In this document: piece after piece, positions 43,783-53,229 of the stretch
Layout of the letters: each line of letters starts with the position of its first letter
How positions within the stretch are numbered: position 1 is the stretch's first letter
DNA from: Fimbriiglobus sp.
GTDB lineage: Bacteria; Planctomycetota; Planctomycetia; Gemmatales; Gemmataceae
Direction of reading: 5' to 3'
DNA length: 64,000 bases
NCBI GenBank assembly: GCA_025351325.1
Contig: JANXWE010000046.1
Coordinates: 1-64,000 of the forward strand
Made by a program: the position numbers and the translations under genes
Notes under the pieces: model-generated
Databases searched by the model: none
The model's input: the letters and a program-made list of their open reading frames with translations, nothing else
What the model was told of the DNA's origin: nothing

Positions 43783-45096
43783 ATGTTTTCGTTGAAGCGA
43801 TTCAGTTGGGTCTTCGTGTTGACCGCTACAACGGTGCTGGACGCCTCCGGGCAAAGCGAGCCGTTGCCACCACCGTCATTGTCGGGGTTGCCAGTTCCGT
43901 CGCCGCTGATCGAGCCGATTCGTCCCGTACTTTCCGCACCGGCATTGCCCACCGAAACTGGACTCATTCCCCTGACACCGGCCAGCACTCCGTATCCTCC
44001 TGTGACTGTGGTGCTGCCGACGGTCGCGCCCGTGTCTTCGTCATCCGGCTCCGTCGTCAGCATTCCGGTGTCGGGTCAACCGGCGCTGAGTGTGAAGCAA
44101 ATTCTTCCCGAGAGCATTGGCCCGGGTCAGCCCGTCCCGGCAGAAATCAGCGTGACGAACACGGGGAGCAAGCTCGCCGAGAACGTGGTGTTGCTCGGCT
44201 GGTGGACCGACGGCTACGAACTGGGTGAAACCTCGGTGACGAGTTACACCATCAACGGCAAACGAGCCTGGGGCATGGGGGCCATCGCCGCCGGGGAAAC
44301 CCGCACCCTCAAAGTGAAACTCAATCCGTCGAGCACCGCGCGTCCGACCGAGTTCCGCAGTGGCTTCGATGCCACGTTCAGTTCGTCCTCATCCGACATC
44401 CGCAGCGTCAAATTGCTGAAGCCCGAGTTGAGCCTGCAAATCGTGGCCCCCGAGACCGCGTTGCTCGGTCAGCCGATCACGGTGCTGATCAAAGTCAAGA
44501 ACCCGGGCCAAATGCCCATGAGCAAAATCAGCGTGCAAGCGGTGATGCCCGAGGGGTTGAAACATCCGAAAGCTCAAGATTTGATCACCGATTTGGCGCT
44601 GTTGGCAGCGGGGGCGACCGAATCGGTTCCGCTCGAACTCACGGCCACGAAGGTCGGAGAGACCAAAGGGAAGATCCGAATCGAAGCCGAAGGTTGCGAA
44701 GCCATCGAGCAAGAGTTCCGGGTGAACGTGACGGAGGCGAAACTCGCCGTGACGCTGAATGGGCCGAAATCGATTTACCAAAACTGGCCAGCGACCTACG
44801 AAGCCGTGATCGAGAATCAGGGCAGCTATCCGGTGAAGGCGGCCAGCCTCGAAATCAAATTGCCCACCGGCATGACCGACCTGCGGGCCAGCGACAAACC
44901 GGGTCACAACGCCGGCCGTAATCTCATCGTCTGGACGTTCGAGACGCTCCAACCCGGTGAGAAAAAATCGGTCATCTGGTTCGGGTTTGCTAAACAGCCG
45001 GACGACTTGTTCACCACGGGCACACTCTCCGTCGGCGGCTCGCCGATCCGCCGCGCGGAGTGGACGACGAAGAATATGGGTGCGGAAGGGAAGTGA
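43783..45096 (+). CDS. Secreted multi-domain CARDB/DUF11-type protein
   Basis: 437 residues. Signal MFSLKRFSWVFVLTATTVLDASG, a long Pro/Ser/Thr-rich linker (about 25-105), then three Ig-like units: VKQILPESIGPGQPVPAEIS at about 106, LQIVAPETALLGQPITVLIK at about 218, and LAVTLNGPKSIYQNWPATYE at about 322. Each has the NPGQ/NTGS/NQGS turn of CARDB/DUF11 adhesive modules. Expected on the cell surface or secreted; no enzymatic motif. Followed 65 bases later by a GNAT gene. Confidence 0.83.
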   Translation: MFSLKRFSWVFVLTATTVLDASGQSEPLPPPSLSGLPVPSPLIEPIRPVLSAPALPTETGLIPLTPASTPYPPVTVVLPTVAPVSSSSGSVVSIPVSGQPALSVKQILPESIGPGQPVPAEISVTNTGSKLAENVVLLGWWTDGYELGETSVTSYTINGKRAWGMGAIAAGETRTLKVKLNPSSTARPTEFRSGFDATFSSSSSDIRSVKLLKPELSLQIVAPETALLGQPITVLIKVKNPGQMPMSKISVQAVMPEGLKHPKAQDLITDLALLAAGATESVPLELTATKVGETKGKIRIEAEGCEAIEQEFRVNVTEAKLAVTLNGPKSIYQNWPATYEAVIENQGSYPVKAASLEIKLPTGMTDLRASDKPGHNAGRNLIVWTFETLQPGEKKSVIWFGFAKQPDDLFTTGTLSVGGSPIRRAEWTTKNMGAEGK

Positions 45097-45161
45097 GTGA
45101 ACCTTGTGCTTGGCAGCGGTGTCAGGCGTTGAGGTTCCGTAAAGACTTGAGAATCAAACTG

Positions 45162-45680
45162 ATGATCCGTCCAATCGTCCCAGCCGATACGCCGGCCCTC
45201 GTTGCCCTTTCTGGTAGCAGCGGATTGTTCAAGCCGGATGAGTTGGAAGCCGTCCAAGGGATGCTGGACGACTACCACACCAACCATGCCAGCAACGGCC
45301 ACAAAATGCTGACTTGGGACGACGGTGGCACGCTCCGCGGTGTCGTCTACTTCACGCCGAAGGAGTTCGCGGACAGGGTTTGGGAATTATTGATGATCGC
45401 GGTCGATGCAGCCCATCACCGCCAGGGGATCGGGTCACTCTTGTTGCAGGCTGTCGAAGAAATGGTGCGGGAAGTGGACTGCCGGTTACTTTTGATCGAG
45501 ACGAGTTCCAAGTCGAGCTTTGAGCGGACACGCCAATTTTACCGCAAGCACGGGTATACCGAAGTGGCTCACATCCCGGATTATTTTAGCGACGGTGATG
45601 GCAAAGCATCTTTCATCAAGCGGATCGATCCGACGAGCCCAACGACCCAGGACGTCGCCGAGGCGAGCGCCCTGGGCTGA
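45162..45680 (+). CDS. GNAT-family N-acetyltransferase
   Basis: 172 residues from the ATG at 45162 (MIRPIVPADTPALVALSGSS); the frame extends upstream into the previous gene's end, but the RPI-x-x-x-D start is the family norm. Acetyl-CoA site: LLMIAVDAAHHRQGIGSLLL, with the R/Q-x-x-G-x-G/A loop (RQGIGS), and the C-terminal ARTFYRKHGY-like FERTRQFYRKHGYTEVAHIP. It acetylates an amine, identity unknown. It converges with the PpiD-like gene 5 bases later. Confidence 0.88.
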   Translation: MIRPIVPADTPALVALSGSSGLFKPDELEAVQGMLDDYHTNHASNGHKMLTWDDGGTLRGVVYFTPKEFADRVWELLMIAVDAAHHRQGIGSLLLQAVEEMVREVDCRLLLIETSSKSSFERTRQFYRKHGYTEVAHIPDYFSDGDGKASFIKRIDPTSPTTQDVAEASALG

Positions 45681-45685
45681 GAACA

Positions 45686-48451
45686 TCATTCACCCGATCC
45701 GGATAGCTTCTCGAGGTTCTCGTTTTCCTTCTCGTATTTGAATTCCGCCTTCAACAACTCGATCGCTTCTTCGCGAGCTTGGCGACGCGATTCCAATTCA
45801 AACTGCGCCATCATGACCGGCGAGACATTTTTCGAAAACGGATCCGGATTGTACACGGTACTGAAGAAGTTCTGTTGACTTCGTTCGTTCCGTTCGAGGA
45901 GCACCGGCACGAAGTAGAGGTTCTCCGGCCTGTCGACCATCACGAACGAGCTGGACACAGGTTTCAAACGGTTGTCGATCATCTGCGCAACCATCTTCTG
46001 AGTCGGGTACATGATATTGTTGGTTCGTTGGAGACCGAACGGTGTGACGGTCGGAGCTCCGCGATCCGGTTGCCCAATGACGATCTGCGAAACATCCCTG
46101 AACTCAAAGTCGGTGATGCGATCTTTCGCAGCCGGATCGGTGAACCGATCGCGGAACTTTTCCTTCGCATCGAACAGTTTGGGTGACACGTCCACAAAGT
46201 TGTTCCCGAAACTCGGGGTCTGGGCCGAGAATTCCTCCGCCGCTTTTCTCGCCAGTCCGCGGGCCTTCTGACGCTTCCAGATTTCGACGATCTTCGGCCG
46301 GGCGGCTTCGAAGCTCGTCGCCGGCTCGGAACGGACTTCCGCGGTACGCCAGACCAGATACTGCGATTCGAAGTCGTCCGGCAGCGGTCGAGGCTGAGCT
46401 TGGCCGTTCTGGACTTGGTAGGGCAACGGATTGTACAACCCGGTGGTTGGCTTCGTGAGCTGACGGGTGGAAGGATCGAAGTCGAAGAAGAAGTTGCGGC
46501 CGAATTCGACAACCCCGGGCTGACCGAGGGTTTGCTGAATGAGACGCGCTTTCAGGGGTGCTAAACCAGGATCGTACGTGATTGTGTGGACATCGAAGAA
46601 TCCGGTCGAGCCACCCGTTTTCAAGCCGCGACCCAGCTGGGGTTTGCCATCCTTATCGAGCCAGTTGGACGCCGGGGCCACGAACTTGGCGATCAAGGCG
46701 TCGGCCTCTTTCTGATTGGCATCCGCGTCTTCACCCTTGTTGATCTTGGCGAGTTGGTCTTGAAGGTTCTTAATGTCCTGTTGGGCCAAGCCGAACCGTA
46801 GTTGTTCGCGGGCTGTCTGGGCCAATTGGGTTTTCACGGCGGCCAGCGGAAGCGGAGCGGGCGTCACATGGGCCGTGGCCGCGAGGTTGCCGAGGTACTG
46901 TGTCAGGATGGCCGAACCACCCAACGTCGGTGCCGAGATGGATGCGAGTCCAGCGAAGAGCCGCTGTTTCCGTTCGACGCCATCGGCGCTCAAGTTCGAA
47001 CCGTTGGCGACACCAAAGAGATTAGCCATGGTGCCCAGTGGCATGGCCGCGAGGCCCACAGTCGCCGCTGCGGCTTGGGGGTTGGCGAAACTGCTATCGA
47101 GCAACGGGTAACCCAAGGCGGCAGGATCGGCCGTCAGCCAACGCTTGGCAATGATGAAGTCGTGCATGCGCCGGTACTGATCGTACTGGCCTTGGAGGGC
47201 GGGGTTTTCGAGCTTCAACGTCCCCGCTGAGGCGACTGTTCCGATGGCACCGGGGCCAAAGCCGATCGTCAACAACCCGCCCATTTTCGCGGCGACCTCG
47301 GCCTTGACCAGCGCGTCGGCCGCGGCCGTGGCGTAAAATGGTTCTTTGCCCGTGACTTCCACCCACCCGAGTTTGAGTTGGCGACCTTTTTTCAAACCCG
47401 GCTTCAACTCGGCCGGATCCGGTTCGGTATTTTTAGCTTTGTTGAAAATCTCGCGGAGTTCGGTTTCGGTCGGCTGCTCTTCCACTTTCGAAATGAAGTT
47501 TTCCACGGGTACCGTCAAAATCCAGTATTTGGCCGGGCTCGTTTCGGTGCGGTAGAACTCGTAGTAGTCGAATGGCGCATGGGCGGTGACGGTGTTGCCG
47601 TTGGCGCGAACGACGGGCAAGCCGAGGACGGCGATCTGGGCCATGCGGACGCGGAATTCATCTCCGATGGCATCTAAGATCAAGTCTTTTTTCACACCCG
47701 ACTGGCGTCCTTCTTGAACCATTTCGAGAAGGATCTTTTCTCGTTCGTCCGACTTGAGTACCAGGAACTCCTGCTCGATGAGGGCGTCGACGTCTTCCGT
47801 GCGGTATTGGATCTTCAGTTGGTCGGCCTTCTTGAGCCAAAGCGTGAATTCCAGCGAATCCTTGGCGTTGCGGTTCGGTTGGTTGCCGAAATAATGTTTG
47901 TCCGAATTGATTTGCGATCTGAGTGATATGAACTTGCGGTAAGCATTGGCCACCTCGAGGTCTTCCGACTTGGTATTGGGATCGGTCGCGATCTTTTCGA
48001 CTTTGAGTTGCGACGTTCTGTAATTCTCCATGACGTTGGGGAGAAGCTGGTCTCGGATATCTCGATACTGAGAATCATTTAAAAGATTGAGCATGTTCAA
48101 ATTTTGATACGCGGTCGTCAAAGTCGTTCGGTTTTCCGCGCTGACTTTGCTCGTATCGCTCGCGATGATATTCAAACTCTGCAGCGCCTTGCCAGCCGCG
48201 CTCACCATGTATTTGTTCGCCATGGTTCGCCGCTGACGCAACTGCGAGGCTTCCGACTCGCGGTATTTGTCGCCGTCGATCACGGCGAGAACTTCGCCTT
48301 TCGACTGTTTCGATCCGAGCCACCTTGGGAGCCAATCGAAGAAGTCACCACGACCAAATGACAGGACGAAAGTGAACATCACGACGATCACGAAGACGCC
48401 CATGAAGATCTTCTGGTTGCGGCGGAAGAAATCAAATGGGTTGTAAGCCAT
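45686..48451 (-). CDS. PpiD/SurA-N-like membrane-anchored periplasmic folding factor
   Basis: About 921 residues from MAYNPFDFFRRNQKIFMGVF, with an N-terminal helix (KIFMGVFVIVVMFTFVLSFG) that anchors the protein, as in PpiD. A SurA_N-type segment follows (GEVLAVIDGDKYRESEASQL). The long remainder is helical and charged, ending in a Glu/Lys coiled tail. I cannot see a convincing parvulin rotamase core, so isomerase activity is doubtful and a chaperone role is more likely. It is divergent from topA, with 166 bases between starts. Confidence 0.72.
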   Translation of the reverse strand: MAYNPFDFFRRNQKIFMGVFVIVVMFTFVLSFGRGDFFDWLPRWLGSKQSKGEVLAVIDGDKYRESEASQLRQRRTMANKYMVSAAGKALQSLNIIASDTSKVSAENRTTLTTAYQNLNMLNLLNDSQYRDIRDQLLPNVMENYRTSQLKVEKIATDPNTKSEDLEVANAYRKFISLRSQINSDKHYFGNQPNRNAKDSLEFTLWLKKADQLKIQYRTEDVDALIEQEFLVLKSDEREKILLEMVQEGRQSGVKKDLILDAIGDEFRVRMAQIAVLGLPVVRANGNTVTAHAPFDYYEFYRTETSPAKYWILTVPVENFISKVEEQPTETELREIFNKAKNTEPDPAELKPGLKKGRQLKLGWVEVTGKEPFYATAAADALVKAEVAAKMGGLLTIGFGPGAIGTVASAGTLKLENPALQGQYDQYRRMHDFIIAKRWLTADPAALGYPLLDSSFANPQAAAATVGLAAMPLGTMANLFGVANGSNLSADGVERKQRLFAGLASISAPTLGGSAILTQYLGNLAATAHVTPAPLPLAAVKTQLAQTAREQLRFGLAQQDIKNLQDQLAKINKGEDADANQKEADALIAKFVAPASNWLDKDGKPQLGRGLKTGGSTGFFDVHTITYDPGLAPLKARLIQQTLGQPGVVEFGRNFFFDFDPSTRQLTKPTTGLYNPLPYQVQNGQAQPRPLPDDFESQYLVWRTAEVRSEPATSFEAARPKIVEIWKRQKARGLARKAAEEFSAQTPSFGNNFVDVSPKLFDAKEKFRDRFTDPAAKDRITDFEFRDVSQIVIGQPDRGAPTVTPFGLQRTNNIMYPTQKMVAQMIDNRLKPVSSSFVMVDRPENLYFVPVLLERNERSQQNFFSTVYNPDPFSKNVSPVMMAQFELESRRQAREEAIELLKAEFKYEKENENLEKLSGSGE

Positions 48452-48617
48452 GGTTCTGTCTCGGTTTACAGTGGGTACGGTCGTGGAATCTAGGCCGGGT
48501 GGGCTTGACTCTTTGACCCGCACCGTACTAATTCGTGTTGTGGTTGCGAACGACGTCGGCTGTTCGATTCTAGGAATTCCGCGGGTTACAACAACCGCAA
48601 ACAAGAGGTTTCTCCAG

Positions 48618-51578
48618 GTGCCTGCACATAAGAAGACGCCCGATGATTCGACGGCCCCGAAGGCAAGAAAAGCCCCAGTTCGCAAAGCCGCGCCGAAAGT
48701 CGTGGTGACCGAGCCGACGGGGGTCGAACCGTTGGCGGCGCAGGCGAAACGCGTCCGCGCCGGCGGCCGGAAAGCCGTCTCGTCGGACGAACCGGACGCC
48801 ACCGCCCGGAGCTACGATCTCGTGATCGTGGAATCGCCCGCCAAGGCCAAAACGATCAATAAATATCTTGGGTCCGGCTACAAAGTACTGGCGAGCGTCG
48901 GCCACATCCGCGACCTTGCCACCGGGAAAGTGCCCAAGCTCAAAGAGGAAGTGTCCGGTATCCAGATCGCCCAAGGCTGGAAACTGCGTTACACCGTCGA
49001 TCAGGTGAAGCGTGGTCAGGTGAAACGGGGCCGCAGCAAGCGGGAGATTTTGGACGAACTCGCCGCCGCCGCCAAAAACGCCAACCGCGTGCTGCTGGCG
49101 AGTGACCCCGACCGCGAAGGCGAGTCGATCGCGTGGCACCTGGCCGACGAGTTGCAACTCGATCCGGCGCGGACGTTCCGCATCCGCTTCAATGAAATTA
49201 CCAAGGCGGCGATCCAACACGCCGTCTCGCAGCCCGATCAGATCGACATGCTGCTCGTGAAGTCGCAGGAAGCGCGCCGGGCCATGGATCGCGTCGTCGG
49301 GTTCCCGCTGTCGAACTTGCTCGGAAAGAAAGTTGCGGCGGGCCTGAGCGCCGGCCGCGTGCAGTCGGTGGCCGTGCGCCTGATTGTGGATCGCGAGCTG
49401 GAAATCGCGGCGTTCCGCACCGATGAATTCTGGAAAATCACGGCACTATTGGCACCGCAAAATGCCGGCATCCGGTACTCGGCGAACCCGGCCACGGCCA
49501 AAATCTTCGCCAAGAAAAAGGGGGAGAAAGCCGACGACGTCAATGCCCCGGATGCCCCGACCGAAGATACTGAAGTGGCCAACTTCGAGGGCGATGCCGA
49601 AGGCTCGACGCACGCGCCCCGTAAGCCGGTGGAATTCAAAGTGGGGCTGCCCGTGCCACCACGTGGTTCGTTCCTCGCGGAGCTGGCCAAGTGGAACAAT
49701 GCCGACCCGATTATGGGCAACGAAGCGGAAGCGGACGCGATTGCGAACGTGCTGAGAACCGCCGCGTACATCGTGACCAAAGTGGAGCAAAAGGAGCGGC
49801 AAGAGAAGCCGCAGGCGCCGTTCACCACATCGACGTTGCAACAGCAATCGAACATCCGCCTGCGCTTCACCACGAAACGGACGATGGACTCGGCCCAACG
49901 GCTGTACCAAGGGATCGAACTCGGCAGCGAGGGCACCGTGGCCCTCATTACCTACATGCGAACCGATAGCACCCGCTGCTCCCCCGATGCGCTCAAAGCC
50001 GTACGCGATTTCATCCACCAAGAGTACGGCGACCGCTACTGCCCCGATAAGCCCAACATGTACTCGTCGGGCAAAGCCGCGCAAGAGGCCCACGAGTGCG
50101 TCCGACCGACGGATGTGACCATGACGCCGCAACGTGCGGCCAGCCTCGGGCTGAGCGACGACAACTTGAAGGTGTACACCCTGATCTGGAACCGGTTCGT
50201 CGCCAGTCAAATGGCGTCCGCAATCTTCAGCATCACCGCGGTCGAAATCACCGCCGGAGCGGGGCTGTTCCGCACCAACGGCCGAATCGAAAAGTTCGAG
50301 GGCTATCGGAAGGTCATGAGTCCGGCCAAGTCGGAAGACGTTCTGTTGCCACCGCTTGCGGAAAAACAACCGCTCGACAAACTCGACCTCACCGAGACGC
50401 AGCACTTCACGCAACCGCCGCCGCGCTTCAACGAAGCGTCGCTGGTGAAAGCCCTCGAAAAAGAGGGAATCGGCCGGCCGTCCACGTACAGCAGCATCAT
50501 CGAAACGGTGCAGGCACGCGGGTACGTCGAACAGAAAGAACGACGGTTCTACGCCACGCAGATTGGCATCGTGGTGACGAAACTGCTCGTCGAGCATTTC
50601 CCGAAGATCATGGACATGAAGTTCACGAGCCACTTCGAGGAAGAACTCGACGAAATCGAAAGCGGCAAGTGCCAGTACGCCGACGTGCTGGACGAATTCT
50701 GGAAGCCGTTCTCGGAATCGCTCGCCAAGGCCGAGACCGACATGCCGACGCAGCGGGGCATCGAGATCGGCGAGAACTGCCCCAAGTGCGGCAAACCGCT
50801 CGTGGCCATGTTCAGCCGCAAGACGGGGAACAAGTTCATCGGCTGCTCGGGCTGGAAAGACCCCGAGAACCCTTGCGCATTCAAGCGGAGCGAAGACGGC
50901 ACCGAGAGTGCCGGCCCGGAGGTCACCACCACGGTCTGCCCGGCCTGCGGCAAATTCATGGTGAAAAAAGACGGCCGCTTCGGGGTCTTTTTCACCTGCG
51001 AAGGGTCACCGGATTGCCCGACGATCATGAACTTGGGGGCCGACGGCAACCCGGTCGTGAGTACGCTGCCCAGCCCGGTGCCGTGCCCGAAGTGCGGCAA
51101 GCAACTGCTGCTGAAGGTCAGCAAATCGGGGAACCGCTACGTGACGTGCAGCGACACCAAGAAGTGCAAGTTCACCTGCGATTCGGACGACGACGGCCGG
51201 CCGAAACCACCCCCGGAAACGGGCGTGCTCTGCGACAAATGCAACGCCCCAATGACGATCCGCAGTACCTTCCGCGGGCCATTTTTGGCGTGTACGGCGT
51301 ACCCGAAGTGCCGCAATGCGAAGTCTCTGACGGTCGAATTGAAAGAGAAACTGAAGGACATCCTCCCGGCGCCGAAGCCAAAGGTCGCCAAGGCCCCGGC
51401 CCCGGTGCTGGATGTCAAAGACGCCTGCCCTCAGTGTGGCGCTGGCATGAAGCTACGCCAGTACATGGGCAAGTACTTCTTGGGTTGCAACAACTACCCC
51501 GAGTGCCGTGGCAGCAAGCAATTGTCGCCCGAACAGATGGTGCAGATTCAGAATCCGCAACCGCCGATCGAAGCGTAA
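48618..51578 (+). CDS. topA: DNA topoisomerase I (type IA)
   Basis: 986 residues from GTG 48618, with AGAGG about 9 bases upstream; a longer frame exists but lacks a ribosome site. Relaxes negative supercoils via a 5'-phosphotyrosine. A basic, low-complexity N-terminal tail precedes the TOPRIM domain (DLVIVESPAKAKTINKYLGS; SDPDREGESIAWHLADEL). The catalytic Tyr446 lies in ITYMRTDSTR. An acidic insert (KGEKADDVNAPDAPTEDTEV) interrupts the core. The C-terminus has five four-cysteine zinc ribbons beginning CPKCGKPL, CPACGKFM, CPKCGKQL, CDKCNAPM and CPQCGAGM. Start choice is moderately certain. Confidence 0.95.
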   Translation: MPAHKKTPDDSTAPKARKAPVRKAAPKVVVTEPTGVEPLAAQAKRVRAGGRKAVSSDEPDATARSYDLVIVESPAKAKTINKYLGSGYKVLASVGHIRDLATGKVPKLKEEVSGIQIAQGWKLRYTVDQVKRGQVKRGRSKREILDELAAAAKNANRVLLASDPDREGESIAWHLADELQLDPARTFRIRFNEITKAAIQHAVSQPDQIDMLLVKSQEARRAMDRVVGFPLSNLLGKKVAAGLSAGRVQSVAVRLIVDRELEIAAFRTDEFWKITALLAPQNAGIRYSANPATAKIFAKKKGEKADDVNAPDAPTEDTEVANFEGDAEGSTHAPRKPVEFKVGLPVPPRGSFLAELAKWNNADPIMGNEAEADAIANVLRTAAYIVTKVEQKERQEKPQAPFTTSTLQQQSNIRLRFTTKRTMDSAQRLYQGIELGSEGTVALITYMRTDSTRCSPDALKAVRDFIHQEYGDRYCPDKPNMYSSGKAAQEAHECVRPTDVTMTPQRAASLGLSDDNLKVYTLIWNRFVASQMASAIFSITAVEITAGAGLFRTNGRIEKFEGYRKVMSPAKSEDVLLPPLAEKQPLDKLDLTETQHFTQPPPRFNEASLVKALEKEGIGRPSTYSSIIETVQARGYVEQKERRFYATQIGIVVTKLLVEHFPKIMDMKFTSHFEEELDEIESGKCQYADVLDEFWKPFSESLAKAETDMPTQRGIEIGENCPKCGKPLVAMFSRKTGNKFIGCSGWKDPENPCAFKRSEDGTESAGPEVTTTVCPACGKFMVKKDGRFGVFFTCEGSPDCPTIMNLGADGNPVVSTLPSPVPCPKCGKQLLLKVSKSGNRYVTCSDTKKCKFTCDSDDDGRPKPPPETGVLCDKCNAPMTIRSTFRGPFLACTAYPKCRNAKSLTVELKEKLKDILPAPKPKVAKAPAPVLDVKDACPQCGAGMKLRQYMGKYFLGCNNYPECRGSKQLSPEQMVQIQNPQPPIEA

Positions 51579-51657
51579 GTTTGATGCCGAGACGAGCTAC
51601 CGGGACATACCGAGTGGCTCGTGATCGCATTCGATTCATCCCGATCAGGAAACGTCC

Positions 51658-51891
51658 ATGTCCACGAACGCACCCATCGCGCTGCAAATCACCATCAACA
51701 TCACAGCGCTCGCTCATGCCGAACTGGATGCGGGCGGATACTCCGCCGACATCCCTGCGCTGCCGGGTTGTTACACCCAAGGGGAAACTCTCGACGAACT
51801 CCGGGCCAACATCCAAGACGCTGCCGAAGCTTGGCTCGCGGTGGCGCACGATTTGGCCACCCACAATGCCGGTCAAGCGGAGGCCGCGTGA
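51658..51891 (+). CDS. hicB: HicB-family antitoxin
   Basis: 77 residues. The partial RNase H-like fold of HicB is recognisable in GGYSADIPALPGCYTQGETL and DELRANIQDAAEAWLAVA. No C-terminal DNA-binding HTH/RHH extension is present. It would neutralise the HicA mRNA interferase encoded next, whose GTG start overlaps this stop (GTGA). Order is hicB before hicA. The toxin gene is interrupted by a stop codon, so this antitoxin may have no partner left here. Confidence 0.85.
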   Translation: MSTNAPIALQITINITALAHAELDAGGYSADIPALPGCYTQGETLDELRANIQDAAEAWLAVAHDLATHNAGQAEAA

Positions 51892-52094
51892 AGTCGGTGT
51901 CCGGGAAAAGGATGTGCTAGATTTTGGGATCGCGCGGCTGGATCCTGTTGCGCGTCACCGGGAGCCATCACGTTTACTGGCACCCGCTGATGAAACTACA
52001 AACTGTTGTGCCGGTGCATGCGAACGCCGATCTTAAACCCGGCACGCAGAGGAGCATCATGCAGGACGCGGGTGTGAAGGATGGTGAGTTGTGA
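51888..52094 (+). pseudogene. hicA: HicA-family mRNA interferase toxin with an in-frame amber codon
   Basis: Reading from GTG 51888 gives MKSVSGKRMC, then TAG at 51918-51920, then in the same frame ILGSRGWILLRVTGSHHVYW, HPLMKLQTVVPVHANADLKP and GTQRSIMQDAGVKDGEL, ending at TGA 52092-52094. This is a full-length HicA: the GSHHVY motif with the catalytic His, the VPVH strand and the helix before the C-terminus. HicA normally has Lys/Gln at the interrupted position, so a single substitution created the stop. Restart at TTG 51924 would remove the first dozen residues. The toxin is probably inactivated. Confidence 0.8.
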
Positions 52095-52113
52095 GGTCGA
52101 TTCTGACCCGGCG

Positions 52114-52916
52114 TTAGTTCAAAAGCTCTCGCAAGTTGAGTCCGAATTCTGCTTCGAGAAATGCAATTGTTTCAGGTTGGCCATCAAGCGAAGCCCGGAT
52201 ATGCATTGTGGTGTAGATACTTGCATTTTTCTTCCATATTGCATTGACGCGATCCAACTTCTTGATCCATTGCACGGAAGCGACGTACTCACAAAGATCA
52301 TTTGAATCCACATTGTCTCCCATGGATTTGCACTTCAGATCGTGGCTGAGAAGAGGCACCTGATTGATCATGACTTCACGAATTGGGTTAGCCCGTGATG
52401 TCAGTTTGCCGATGCCGACAAACCCTTTGCCTTTGAGGTATGCCGCGACCACATCACCTTCGTGAAATCCGAGCATCGCATCACGCCAACGAATGCCTTG
52501 CCCAGCCGAAATAAAACCAAATTTCTGATAGTCGTCCCAATTTCTATGGGTTCCTTCACCGATGTTGTAGTAATAAAGTCCACACTGGTAATCGAATCTG
52601 GTGAGGAGTGCGTGAATAGTGTTGTGAGGACGAAACTTATCCGCGTAGTGCCCTGATGAAATATTGGTCAATTGACGACCGAGCTTCCACAACAGGGTCT
52701 TTTCGACTAGTAATGCATCATGCTCATAAAGACCTCGGGCGATAACTCGGATGATTGGTTCTAGACCGACGCTGTGATTCGACGCGTTTTCTCGTTATCG
52801 GTATTGTCTATCAGGTGCGCATTTTTCCTCGAACCTTTTCCCTTGCCGAAATAGAACTCTTCGTAGTTCCGAGGGTCGATGTAAACGTAGACATAGTAGT
52901 CGTTTGATTCGTTCAT
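52114..52916 (-). pseudogene. GIY-YIG nuclease (LEM-3-like) with C-terminal EVE/PUA-like domain, split by a frameshift
   Basis: From ATG 52916 the minus strand reads MNESNDYYVYVYIDPRNYEE then FYFGKGKGSRKNAHLID, the GIY-YIG core of LEM-3-type domains (YVY...D...FYxGKGKG-x-R-x-x-AH), and stops at TAG (plus 52761-52763). A one-base shift there continues GLEPIIRVIARGLYEHDALL and VEKTLLWKLGRQLTN, the helix with the active-site Glu. The second half (WDDYQKFGFISAGQG, GDVVAAYLKGKGFVGIGKLT, SLDGQPETIAFLEAEFG) resembles EVE/PUA-like nucleic-acid-binding domains. The two parts together make about 266 residues. The short N-terminal frame is easily missed. Pseudogene by frameshift, or a sequencing error. 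Confidence 0.75.
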
Positions 52917-53229
52917 CACTGTTGCTCACCGCTTTTGGCTAAACCGACTTAGTGTACCTGACAAGTTCCCCCGAGCCCGCCAGCAACGACTGACGCTGAT
53001 TTCCGTGCCCTCTAACATCCCATCGCTAATGAGGTCGGAGCGGATCACCCGCCACCATGGTGGACGCGGTCACATCGCACTCGCGTTGCGCTGGCTCAGC
53101 CGCCCCATGCGAAAGCCAGTCTTGGCGGGGTTGTGGACTTCTCAATAAGCTACAGGCTGGTTGTCTGGGAACCCTTGAATTCTAGGAATTCGTCGTTCGG
53201 CAACTCTCCAATCAGCTCAGGGACAAACA
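52917..53229. other. Intergenic region containing one copy of a 32-base repeat
   Basis: No gene is supported. 53052-53083 (CCACCATGGTGGACGCGGTC, then ACATCGCACTCG) is about 85% identical to 55588-55619, and the pair flanks the peptidase gene as direct repeats. CCACCATGGTGG is also a short perfect palindrome. Confidence 0.6.

Noticed and set aside
43461..44228. 255-residue plus-strand frame before and inside the CARDB gene
   Set aside because: It overlaps the signal-peptide-bearing CARDB gene in another frame and has no domain or start signal.
48452..48617. N-terminal extension of the topA and PpiD-like frames into each other
   Set aside because: Both frames are open across the divergent promoter region, but neither extension has a ribosome site or conserved sequence.
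49446..50633. 395-residue minus-strand frame inside topA
   Set aside because: Antisense of topA; no motifs, His/Arg-rich composition.
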